From Saprospiraceae bacterium (GTDB taxonomy: Bacteria; Bacteroidota; Bacteroidia; Chitinophagales; Saprospiraceae), in the NCBI GenBank assembly GCA_020627785.1, contig JAHDGF010000007.1, forward strand, positions 1 to 64,000: 64,000 bases of DNA. The letters run 5' to 3'. This document shows, in pieces, positions 43,311 to 53,000 of the stretch. The notes below the pieces were generated by a model. It made no database searches. It saw only the letters and a program-made list of their open reading frames with translations, and was not told the DNA's origin. Position numbers and translations under genes: made by a program. Each line of letters opens with the position of its first letter. Position 1 is the first letter of the stretch.

Positions 43311-46300
43311 CTAAAATAGGATTTTCATCTGCGCACTTAAGGTATGAATCGTCCGACTACCATCAGATTGACGTCCCCGATAGCTAAAATTAGCATCAAT
43401 AGACTTAGCAATTCGCTGAGTATAGTTCAAAGACCACAACCAATTATTACCAGTTTTTAGGCCTTGTAGCATATCTAATTCTATCGGAGATCCACTAATT
43501 CCATCAAAATCATTGAGAATATAACTAACCTGTGCTGTGAGATTGGACTTGTTTCCCCTACGCCAGGTGATGTCCGAAATCAATTCTTGATTGACACTTG
43601 ATGCAGTTAAGTCTTGACTTTCTTGAACCCCATATTGGTAAGCAAAACTGGTCCTGAAATTTTGACTAGCTCGCCAAACAATCTTAGGTTGCCAACGGTA
43701 GAAATCTATAATGAAATTTTTTGCTTGATAATTTTCAGCAGCACTAAGTCGACTGCCTTGCTCCGCTTCGAATGAAAGATCAACAATTTTTTTAATGTTG
43801 TACCTCATTCGACCAAAAATACTTTCCTTCTGACGTTCCTCAAATCCACTAATGAGTAGAACCTTTGTATGGTTGTTTCTCAAACTTATCTCCCCATTTA
43901 CTACACTCGATCCTTGGTTTATAAATATGGTATGATCATAATTATTTATAAAACTTACGATGTCAGAACCTTCTACGGAAAGGTCAATGACATCAAGAAA
44001 GTTATTGCTCGATCCTTCAGTTTTTTTAATCACATGATATCTCGTTCGCCAGTAAAGTTTAGTCAACCATTGCAATTGTTTTTTCTTCTCACTAATAAAT
44101 TTCTCAGGTTTGAAATCTATTAGTTGCTTAAACTCAGTTTTACTTGTTCTTATAAACTCATTATTAAAAACTACAAACCGTTCAAAATTACCTAAGTCCC
44201 CAAAAGGAGCAATCTCAAATTCATTCACCTGCTCAATACTATCCTGATTATAATCATTCCAGATGTAACTCCCTTCACCTTGCTGAACCATGAGATATCT
44301 AAACTCTTGTTTTGGTTCTTGCCCTGACCCAGTTTCCAGTAAAGTTTCAGTTTTTAGCCCCTTGTTTAATAATAAAAAACCTTGATTCATCCTTCCGAAA
44401 AAACCTTTATTACTTGCCGATTCAAGGATTGAATTATCGACCACATTAAAATCTCGGTACGTGGCATTAAGATCAACATAAGTCCATTCCTTCGCTTGCC
44501 ATGCCAGTTTTAACTTGATTTCGTCTGTTTCACTGGCAGTAGCAAAGGCACTTTTATCATCCATAATTCCCCAGTCAATCCGTCTATTAAATTGGATTTC
44601 AGAAGTCAATTTTTTATTGATCTGCCTTCCGGCAAATATACCCATCCTTTCAAATTGTTGACTTTGATCATTGAGTAAGAAACTGGTGTTAATTAATCTT
44701 GTATTGGTTTCTTTATTGTAGTAACCACCATAGCTCCATCCATCCTTTGCTATTTTATTTTTTATCTCAAATGAAGGAATTAGAAATTCACTTTGGAGTA
44801 GGGTAGAGTTGGCTTTTAAAAAATCAAGACTACCTTTAAGAAGCCAATTTTGGTCTTCGTAACTTAGAGAAGTTTGATGCTTGTTACCTTGATAAAGTTC
44901 CTCTTGTATAAATTGTTTAAATGAATATTCCCACTTCAATTTGTTTTTAAAACTTGATCTAAATTGTAAGGAAGAAAGTAATTCAGAAGCCGGTTGTTGC
45001 ATTTCTTCTAAACTCCAAATTCTATTAAATTCTTGAGCACGATATGGATTCAACGCTTGGAAATTTTGGCCAGCGTATTCAACAAAAGCAAAGGTTTCGA
45101 AAAGCCAATTTGGATTAGACTTTAGCTTCTTTGAAAGTCGATGATTAATAGTTATACCTAGACCCTCATTATCTTCATTGTCAATGTTTGAAAATCGATT
45201 TAAGTCTGTTCTGCTTAAGGCAACTTCAGCTCCCAGATTTCCGGCTTTTTCACTTCTTAATTCACCATAAAAATTCAATAGCTGTCTTTGTACTGGCGTT
45301 GACAATTGTACTTGAGGAAGATAGTTTCCTTCATTTATACCCACATACTTATACACCCTTTGATTTATAGCTATTTCTTCATCAATAATATAATGGCCAG
45401 TAAATGCTTCGACTTCTGAAAATATAGCACTAACCGTCGCACTAGTTTTTTCTTCACTATAGGCTAAAAATTGAAAACTGTTTACAGCATCAACCTCGAT
45501 GGTATAGTTTACAACATCTTGGTCATCCTCTGGAATAAAAATACCTGAAATGACAGATTCCGTTGGATCATCACCACTTTGCCTTAAGATTTCAAGTCGT
45601 GTTGAATCTAAAGCTGCAAAGCCTGATACATTCGTATTGTCTTGCTCTGAATATAAATTAAAACCAATACTGTGTTTTTCTCCATGTACAGCCGCATCTC
45701 CAGCATATACAGTTCTTAAGAAATCTTGATCTGTGTATTCATATTCAACAATGATTCGGCTGAACTGATTTATAATTTGATTAAATGTGAATTCTATCTC
45801 TGCAGAGTTGTAGTCTATCACGTAATCATACTGCTCACCTCTTTCAAGCAATTTTCCATCAGAATAAACCTTTTCAGTCCCCGATAGCACAATCAGAAAT
45901 CTTTCTCCAGCATTTCCCGTAAGTTTATATGGTCCTTGATTTCCATCCTGAACTTCTAGCACTTGGCGTGCAAATATTCCTCTCGATACAGCATAACTAA
46001 CTTGAGAATTAACTCGCTGATTTTTCCATGTAGATTCATGACCGATGGTTGCTCCTTGAAGTTTTTTCAGATATCTAGTAAAATATCTATCCTTTTGCGA
46101 AAGCGTATAATCCCCAGCTCTCATAAAAGTCTTATTCTTACTTAATTCAATAAAAACCTTATCAAATTCCCGCAATTGTTGCGTATTTCCTTCCGCTTGG
46201 ATTGGAATATTGTCGTCAGAAATCACCCCTTTAATCTGCAGTCCTCCTCCTAAGTCTCCCTGTAAAGTCATATCAAAATTGGAGTTTAGTACAAGGTCCT

Positions 46301-46736
46301 GGTTGTTTCCAACAGATAGACCTCTGGAAAAACTTCCACGATAGTCCATGCCTGGAGAATCAATAATATCCTGTTGCCTAACACTATTTTGACCAAGGTC
46401 AGCAGCAATGTTGATTACTTTGTCGTTTGTAAGCATAGAGCTTGAATCAATTAGGCAGAATTTTTGCTCTAGTAGACTTGGAAATGATCTAAATAAGACC
46501 CAAACACTATCTATATCTTTTTTGTTATTATTTAACGATTTGATAGTCAATGATTTATTTTCGATTTCTACAGATAAATTCTCTATTTGGTTGCTAGGAA
46601 TTATTTGCAAAGATGAAGGAATAATAAATCCTTTTGAGTAAAGAACAGTATCACTATCCAGTGAAATATGGTGTAGTTGGGAATTGCTTAACTCACGCTG
46701 TGAAAGAAGACAATTTGTCGTCATTAACACGAGCAA
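43311..46736 (-). CDS. Large outer-membrane beta-barrel-like surface protein, function unknown
   Basis: 1141 residues from TTG 46736. The frame stays open further upstream, and codons up to an ATT at 46769 would complete a good signal peptide (KYKLLTLLVLMTTNCLLSQ), yet no ATG or GTG precedes it. The body is rich in alternating aromatic/polar strands and ends in a strand typical of barrels (TIHTLSAQMKILF). N-terminal motifs: GDLGGGLQIKGVISDDNIPI, EFDKVFIELSK and the GERFLIVLSGTEKVYSDGKL / RGEQYDYVIDYNSAEIEF block. This block recurs in large Bacteroidota surface proteins without known function. Possibly an outer-membrane channel or assembly factor; I cannot assign it. Confidence 0.75.
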   Translation of the reverse strand: MLVLMTTNCLLSQRELSNSQLHHISLDSDTVLYSKGFIIPSSLQIIPSNQIENLSVEIENKSLTIKSLNNNKKDIDSVWVLFRSFPSLLEQKFCLIDSSSMLTNDKVINIAADLGQNSVRQQDIIDSPGMDYRGSFSRGLSVGNNQDLVLNSNFDMTLQGDLGGGLQIKGVISDDNIPIQAEGNTQQLREFDKVFIELSKNKTFMRAGDYTLSQKDRYFTRYLKKLQGATIGHESTWKNQRVNSQVSYAVSRGIFARQVLEVQDGNQGPYKLTGNAGERFLIVLSGTEKVYSDGKLLERGEQYDYVIDYNSAEIEFTFNQIINQFSRIIVEYEYTDQDFLRTVYAGDAAVHGEKHSIGFNLYSEQDNTNVSGFAALDSTRLEILRQSGDDPTESVISGIFIPEDDQDVVNYTIEVDAVNSFQFLAYSEEKTSATVSAIFSEVEAFTGHYIIDEEIAINQRVYKYVGINEGNYLPQVQLSTPVQRQLLNFYGELRSEKAGNLGAEVALSRTDLNRFSNIDNEDNEGLGITINHRLSKKLKSNPNWLFETFAFVEYAGQNFQALNPYRAQEFNRIWSLEEMQQPASELLSSLQFRSSFKNKLKWEYSFKQFIQEELYQGNKHQTSLSYEDQNWLLKGSLDFLKANSTLLQSEFLIPSFEIKNKIAKDGWSYGGYYNKETNTRLINTSFLLNDQSQQFERMGIFAGRQINKKLTSEIQFNRRIDWGIMDDKSAFATASETDEIKLKLAWQAKEWTYVDLNATYRDFNVVDNSILESASNKGFFGRMNQGFLLLNKGLKTETLLETGSGQEPKQEFRYLMVQQGEGSYIWNDYNQDSIEQVNEFEIAPFGDLGNFERFVVFNNEFIRTSKTEFKQLIDFKPEKFISEKKKQLQWLTKLYWRTRYHVIKKTEGSSNNFLDVIDLSVEGSDIVSFINNYDHTIFINQGSSVVNGEISLRNNHTKVLLISGFEERQKESIFGRMRYNIKKIVDLSFEAEQGSRLSAAENYQAKNFIIDFYRWQPKIVWRASQNFRTSFAYQYGVQESQDLTASSVNQELISDITWRRGNKSNLTAQVSYILNDFDGISGSPIELDMLQGLKTGNNWLWSLNYTQRIAKSIDANFSYRGRQSDGSRTIHTLSAQMKILF

Positions 46737-46810
46737 TGTAAGGAGTTTATATTTTGAGAAGAAATGAATAAATTCTTGTTAAAATGTTGACTTAAAATGA
46801 GTTATATGTT

Positions 46811-46833
46811 ACAAATATATTATATATATTTGT
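46811..46833. promoter_or_regulatory. Symmetric divergent promoter/operator candidate
   Basis: ACAAATATAT (46811-46820), TAT, ATATATTTGT (46824-46833): perfect 10-bp arms. Because of the symmetry each strand carries TATATTTG, a match to the Bacteroidota -7 motif TAnnTTTG, pointing outward at the barrel gene and at the peroxidase gene. I see no good -33 box on either side. Confidence 0.4.
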
Positions 46834-46847
46834 TATCAATCTCAGCA

Positions 46848-46868
46848 ATACCTGTTTTACACAGGTAT
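46848..46868 (+). promoter_or_regulatory. Hairpin in the peroxidase leader region
   Basis: ATACCTGT (46848-46855), loop TTTAC, ACAGGTAT (46861-46868): perfect 8-bp arms, located 164 bp before the peroxidase ATG. It would be an early leader hairpin if transcription starts at the symmetric element, or a second operator. Confidence 0.4.
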
Positions 46869-47031
46869 ACTAACGTTTCCCATCTCATTTAGTCGTTGCA
46901 GATTACATAAATCGATTAAAAATATCTTTGATTTAGCTATTTATGGTGCTTAAACTGAAATTTTATTGTCTATATTTACACGCTGGAAACCAATCGTGAA
47001 ACTCAATAAACCCTCTGGGCGAATATTAGAT

Positions 47032-48942
47032 ATGCAGCGTGTTATCGTGAATGTGGCGAGTATACTAGTAATATTACTTATTACGTATCCTCTAATGGCG
47101 CAAGAATTCAGGTCTATTGATGGATCTGGAAATAATCTTGACAATGTTGAATGGGGAGCTACCCATGGTCTGTTACAAAGAGTTACTACTGTTAACTACT
47201 CTGATGGAATGAGTGCCTTAGCTGATGAGGACCTACCCAACCCCAGAAATGTTTCTAATAAAATATTTGCCCAAGAATTCAAGATAAATGATCCAGACAA
47301 CCATTCAGACTTTGTTTGGGCATTCGGTCAATTCATAGATCATGACATTTCTCTGATTGAAAATGACAATTCTGAAGCATTATTCATCGATATTCCTTTA
47401 GACGATGAGGTAATGACTCCTGGAGGAGCCATCGCAATGTCCAGATCAATAGCAGTAGAAGGTTCAGGAACAGACCCTAATAATCCAAGGCAATATAGCA
47501 ACGAAGTAACATCATTCTTAGATGGTAGTGTTGTATATGGCTCAACAATTGAAAGAGCAACTTGGTTAAGAACAAACGATGGAAGCGGAAAATTAAAAGT
47601 TACCTCTGATAACTTACTTCCATGGAATACAATCTCAGGTGAAAGAAATGATCAAATTGATTCATCTGCACCACACATGGCAGACGATACCAGACAATTA
47701 GAATATTTATTCGTTGCTGGAGACGTCAGAGCTAATGAGAATCCACTATTAATTTCTCTGCACACGCTATTTGTTAGAGAGCACAATCGATTATGTGACC
47801 ACTTCAGGGATTTAAATCCAAATTGGTCTGGCGATCAACTTTACGAGAAGTCAAGAAAGATGATTGGCGCTTACTTACAAGCCATAACCTACGAAGAATG
47901 GTTGCCATCTATAGATGTATTTATCCCTCCTTATACTGGATATAGACCAGAAGTCAATCCCAATATAACAAACGTATTTTCTGCTGCAGCCTTTAGAATG
48001 GGGCATACACTTTTGAATAGTGAAGTTATCCGAATGGATAATGATGGTAGCATCATTCCATTAGGAAATATTTCGCTAAAAGAATCATTCTTCCAACCAA
48101 GAGAGGTGCTTTTTGCTGGAGGAATTGAGTCTTATATCAAAGGAATGGCGACACAGGTGCAGCAAGAAATGGATGCTAAAGTCATTGATGATGTCCGGAA
48201 TTTTTTGTTTGGGTCAGGCCCTTTTGGAGGCTTAGATTTAGCAGCAATTAATATCAATAGAGGAAGAGATCGTGGTTTAGCTGATTACAATACACTAAGG
48301 GATGATTTCGGCTTGAATAAGCTAAATAGTTTTTCAAATCTTACAACAACTGAAGAAGAAGCACAACAATTAGAGGCTTTATATGGAGATATTAATAAAC
48401 TGGATGCATGGGTAGGAATGTTAGCTGAAAAACACATAACTGGCTCCATGTTTGGTGAACTTGTCAATACCATAATAGAAAAGCAATTCCAAGATTTAAG
48501 AGATGGCGATAGGTTTTATTATGAAAATGATCAATCATTAACGCCAGGTGAAAAAGAAGCCATCAAGGCAACTAGGCTTCATGATATTATCATGCGTAAT
48601 TGTGCCATAGAAGTCATGCAATATGATGTGTTTAATGCTATGCCGCATGGAGACATACCTACAGGTCCAGATCTTGTTGAATCTCACTTAGAAGCTGCAT
48701 TATACCCTAATCCAGTTGGTAGTCAGGCACAACTTAAAGTACTTGCTCAAAAAGCTGAAGAAGTAACGGTTACTATCTTTGACATGCATGGACGTATAAT
48801 GTTTTCATTAGAGGGTGAGTTGCTGAATGGTGAAAATTTCTTAACACTTGATTTCGACCATAATACGTGGCATAGAGGCCTTTACACCTTGGTTATTCGG
48901 ACAGAAAATGACTTCAATACTCTTAAACTTATCCTAGAGTAA
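47032..48942 (+). CDS. Secreted animal-type heme peroxidase with T9SS type A tail
   Basis: 636 residues from the ATG at 47032 (signal peptide VASILVILLITYPLMAQ); an upstream TTG would add 22 residues. It has the signature motifs of the animal heme peroxidase superfamily (peroxinectin, myeloperoxidase, cyclooxygenase): distal His104 in FGQFIDHD, LFVREHNRLC, the proximal His325 in AFRMGHTLLNS, and NINRGRDRGLADYNTLRDDF (usual RGRDHG; here Arg replaces His). Members oxidise halides or phenols with peroxide. The last ~80 residues are a type A sorting domain (AALYPNPVGSQAQL to the end), so the enzyme is placed on or outside the cell. It is divergent from the barrel gene. Confidence 0.93.
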   Translation: MQRVIVNVASILVILLITYPLMAQEFRSIDGSGNNLDNVEWGATHGLLQRVTTVNYSDGMSALADEDLPNPRNVSNKIFAQEFKINDPDNHSDFVWAFGQFIDHDISLIENDNSEALFIDIPLDDEVMTPGGAIAMSRSIAVEGSGTDPNNPRQYSNEVTSFLDGSVVYGSTIERATWLRTNDGSGKLKVTSDNLLPWNTISGERNDQIDSSAPHMADDTRQLEYLFVAGDVRANENPLLISLHTLFVREHNRLCDHFRDLNPNWSGDQLYEKSRKMIGAYLQAITYEEWLPSIDVFIPPYTGYRPEVNPNITNVFSAAAFRMGHTLLNSEVIRMDNDGSIIPLGNISLKESFFQPREVLFAGGIESYIKGMATQVQQEMDAKVIDDVRNFLFGSGPFGGLDLAAININRGRDRGLADYNTLRDDFGLNKLNSFSNLTTTEEEAQQLEALYGDINKLDAWVGMLAEKHITGSMFGELVNTIIEKQFQDLRDGDRFYYENDQSLTPGEKEAIKATRLHDIIMRNCAIEVMQYDVFNAMPHGDIPTGPDLVESHLEAALYPNPVGSQAQLKVLAQKAEEVTVTIFDMHGRIMFSLEGELLNGENFLTLDFDHNTWHRGLYTLVIRTENDFNTLKLILE

Positions 48943-49287
48943 ACTAACATTAATTTTTTTCATATTTCTTTTCTACCCTTTTTTTGGTATATTGCTAAAG
49001 TAGAGGATAGCTTTTCTATGTCATTATCTGATATACTTATCAATCGATGCATGGATTGCCTGTTTTCTAAAATTGAAGAGGAGCAACGGTTTTTTTAATG
49101 ACCTTATTATTTATAGCTTCTTTTTAATAACTTCTTGACAATTAGCAATAAAGATATATCCATTTATAATCATGTGTTTTATCTAAAGATTTACCTATTA
49201 CTTTGGCACTAGTTTTGCTTTTAAAGGAATGAGTTAATGGGCGAGGTACATCCATTAATGGATATTTTATAATTATATAGCTTATAC
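48943..49287 (+). other. 345-bp intergenic region
   Basis: No gene seen. Contains pyrimidine-rich tracts just after the peroxidase stop and one TAGTTTTG (49210-49217) that fits the TAnnTTTG -7 motif, 71 bp before the regulator gene; no convincing -33 box. Confidence 0.4.
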
Positions 49288-49968
49288 ATGACATCTATCA
49301 AAACCGTAATTGTTGACCCGCAAAAAATGTTTGTTGAAGGCATCCAATGTCACTTCAATATGCAAAAGGATCAGTCTATAGATGTACTTGCTAATATTCC
49401 TGACGGAAGAAATATCCGACAGGATTTATCTAAATTCCCGCAGATAGACCTACTTATCATTGAATTGAATTTAAACGGTCAAGACGGTCTAGAAATAATC
49501 CCATCAATTCGTAAGTACTTTCAAGACATGAAAATTCTTGTTTGTACTTCTTATACGGACTATAAATATGTTAAGGAGGCTTTAATTAGTGGAGCTGATG
49601 GATATATCGTAAAATCTAATTCAATGGAAGACATGTTTGCTGGTATTGCAGACATTATGAAAGGGAAAAGATACATAGGCCCTGGCCTACACATCACTCC
49701 TCCCAATCCAAGGAACCACGTTGGTGATCAAAATCCAAAAAGTAGATTTGAAGATCGATTTATAATCAAAAGGAAACTGACTAAAAGAGAGCATGAAGTT
49801 TTGGCTTTGATTGCTCAGGCAAAAAATAATAAAGAGATTGCTGAACAACTATTTATTAGTGATCAGACAGTCTGTGTCCACAGAAAAAATATAATGAGAA
49901 AGTTAGGGGTGAAGAACACCGTTAACTTGATAAAATTAGCCCTTGAACATCAAATAGTTCAAGGATAA
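49288..49968 (+). CDS. NarL/LuxR-type response regulator with atypical receiver
   Basis: 226 residues. The N-terminal receiver-like domain has the usual fold cues (LIIELNLNGQDGLEIIPSI, LVCTSYTDYKYVKEAL, GADGYIVKSN with Lys109) but the phospho-acceptor is Glu59 (normally Asp), and the acidic pair at the N-terminus is reduced to Asp10-Pro11. The C-terminal LuxR/GerE helix-turn-helix is intact (LTKREHEVLALIAQAKNNKE then DQTVCVHRKNIMRKLGV). No histidine kinase is adjacent. The Glu suggests phosphate-independent or constitutive activity. It precedes the surface-scaffold genes in the same direction, 114 bp before the first, and may control them (inference). Confidence 0.9.
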   Translation: MTSIKTVIVDPQKMFVEGIQCHFNMQKDQSIDVLANIPDGRNIRQDLSKFPQIDLLIIELNLNGQDGLEIIPSIRKYFQDMKILVCTSYTDYKYVKEALISGADGYIVKSNSMEDMFAGIADIMKGKRYIGPGLHITPPNPRNHVGDQNPKSRFEDRFIIKRKLTKREHEVLALIAQAKNNKEIAEQLFISDQTVCVHRKNIMRKLGVKNTVNLIKLALEHQIVQG

Positions 49969-50082
49969 AATATAGAACCTTTGCCCCCCGCTTAGGTAAA
50001 TTCTTCTTCCATACTTCTGAACGTTTGGTAATAATTAAAAGATTATTTGCGAAAGCGAATAGACCCAAAACCGATTTTAAGA

Positions 50083-53000
50083 ATGAAATCACAAACGTTT
50101 TTTTCAAAGAAGACAATGAAGTCAATGTTCGGCATACTATGCTTTGGAATGTTCCTATTGTCCACTATCCAGATCAGTGCTCAATGCACGCTAACTTGCG
50201 TCGATAGACAAATCTCCGTAAATGGTGAATGCATGGCGGAAATAACTCCCTCAAGCATCTTATCAGCGCCTACTTCAGGCTGCGACTACAGAGTATCTAT
50301 TTCTGATTTAGATGGTAATTTAATTGCTGAATCAGAAACTGTTGGTTCAGGAATAGGAATGATGTTGGTACATCCAACAATTTCTTTAGCAGACGGCTCA
50401 GAATTTGAGGTAAGTATCGCGTATACTGACTCTGATGGAGTTGAATTTTTTTGTTGGAGTATACTAACATTAGAAGACAAACTAAGCCCAACGGTTGCTT
50501 GTCTAGATGATGTTACTGTTGCTTGTACAAGAGAGCATCAAGAAGATTTAATGTCTAACACAGACCAAAGTGAGTCTGCCGCAGAGACAGAGGATATTGA
50601 TGATGCAGATGGAAATTATTCCTTTTGTGTCAATGTTGTAAATGAGGCTTTCCCTTGGGAATTAATCTCAGAAGCAACGCTAGACTTGGCTGTACTTCCA
50701 GCAACAGTGGATGTTGAAACTCTGACAGTAACAGTCCAAGGACCTGATGGTACAACGTATCCGGCAACCTATGGAACGAGTGATTTTTCATTAGAAGACT
50801 TAGAAGCAGAACAAGCGATCGATGCAACTTTAAGTGGTAAATGGACCATTACAATTGCAGGACTTAGTGTAACTGAAGTTACTTCAGCTTCATTAAGTTT
50901 TAGCAGTACATCAGTCTTTTTAGATTCTCCAGAACTTGATGATAATTGTTCAGATGATGTAGAATTTGAGTTTCTATTAGACCAGGTGATAGATGTCGAC
51001 TGTGATGGACAGACAGATCCAATTTGTGCATATAACCGAGTGATTTCTTACCGTGCCATAGATGGGTCTGGAAATATTTCTCCTACTTGTGATTTTACAA
51101 TTTGCTACAATAAACCTTCGATTAATAGCATCGATTTTGAATTTCCGGAAAATGTCACATTAATGTGTGAGGTCTTAGATAGTGATGGAGATGGTATTCC
51201 AGATACTAGTTTTAGTTCTTGGGATACAAATGGAGATGGTTATCCTGATCCAGGAGAAGACGGAATTGGTTACCCAAGTATTGATGGAATACCTTTGATT
51301 CCTGGTGAAGAAAATCTATGTAAAATTAGTGTTACTTATGAAGACACAAGAATATCAATTTGTGGAAATGCATCATTTAAATTATTAAGAAGATGGAGCA
51401 TTTTAGATTGGTGTGAATCAGAGTCAAGAACTTGGATTCAAACCATTAAAATTGAAGATGAACAACCACCATTCTTAGTATGTCCACCAGACACGTTAAC
51501 TTTTGAAGTCGGTGCTTCAGAATGTTTTGGTGATGTTATTTTTGAGCCATTAAATCCTGCAGCAAGTACTGGTGTACAGTTCATTTATGATTGTTCAGAA
51601 GTTGACATGACAGTAGAATTTTTAACTGCGGATGATAGAGATGTAAATGACGTAGATCAGCCTTTTAATCCAACCATTGATAACGGGGATGGAACCTTCA
51701 CGGCTGAAGATGTCCCAGCAGGATTGTTCTGGATAAAGTATGTTGCAACAGATGGTTGTGGCAATGTAACGGAGTGTAGGTTTGAGGGAATGATGAAAGA
51801 TAGAACTGCCCCATTGGCCATATGTGATCAGTTTACAGCAGTAGCATTAAGTGAAGATGGATGGGCTAGAGCAAATGCAATTTCTTTTGATGATGGTTCT
51901 TATGATGGTTGTGGAGGTGAACTTACCTACGAAGTTAGAAGACCAACTACACCGTGTAGCTCATTAGCTGATTACGATAGAAATGATAGAAATTTTGGAG
52001 AATATATACAATTCTGTTGCTCTGATGCTGCAGAGGAATTTGTCCAAGTTGAGCTAAGAGTTACTGATGAATGTGGCAATTCAAGTACCTGCATGGTAAA
52101 TGTTCAAGTGCAAGATAAATTTGGGCCATTCATTGACCAATGTCCTCAAGCCACTTTAACCATTCCATGTACTCAGTATGATGAAGATACTCTATATGGA
52201 ACTCCTTCATCACCTTCTGTTACAGATAATTGTGTAGATCCGATTACACCATTGTATGAAGATTCTGCCAACATTGACCCAAGCTGCCAGATCGGAACCG
52301 TTACAAGAAGATGGTATTATGAACTGGGTGATTCTAAAGTATATTTAGAAGATTGTCAACAAGTATTTACAATAGGAAGCGATTTTAACGGAATTATAAA
52401 TTTCCCGAATGATAAGACCGTAGATTGTACGCAAGCAAGCGTTGTTGATATTCCTAGAGCTGGTACAGAATTAGTGACAGAGTATTCTGGTTGTGCTAAT
52501 TTAGCCTACACAAGTGAAGATCAAACATTTTATGATGTTGAAGGTATTTGCTTTAAAATAAGAAGAACACACACAGTTATTGATTGGTGTGTTTATGCTC
52601 CTAACTCTGGAAGTAATGCAGGGTTTTATCAAGACGTTCAAATTATTCAAGTAACGAATCAAGCGGAACCAACAATCCAAGAGTGTGCGATGGAGGTTTC
52701 ACAAAGTCTTGATGATGCCACTTGCAATAATAGAGTACGACTAAATGTTCCATGGGGGTATGACGATTGTATCGATGCACCCATTCAGCCTGAAGATATG
52801 GGTTACCATGTTGTCTCAAATGGACAAATTGTAGAGGAGGTTGCATCAATAAGCACCACTGATGGTACAATTACTTTACAACCACTTCCTAAAGGAACGC
52901 ACCAAGCTAATTTCTATATCTACAATAGTTGTGATAATGTAGCAACCTGCAGTTTAGATATTGTAATTACAGAAACAGATACTATCAAACCGGTACCTTA

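Noticed and set aside
43869-44123. Plus-strand 84-codon frame within the beta-barrel gene
   Set aside because: Antisense shadow of a long real gene with no signal or motif.
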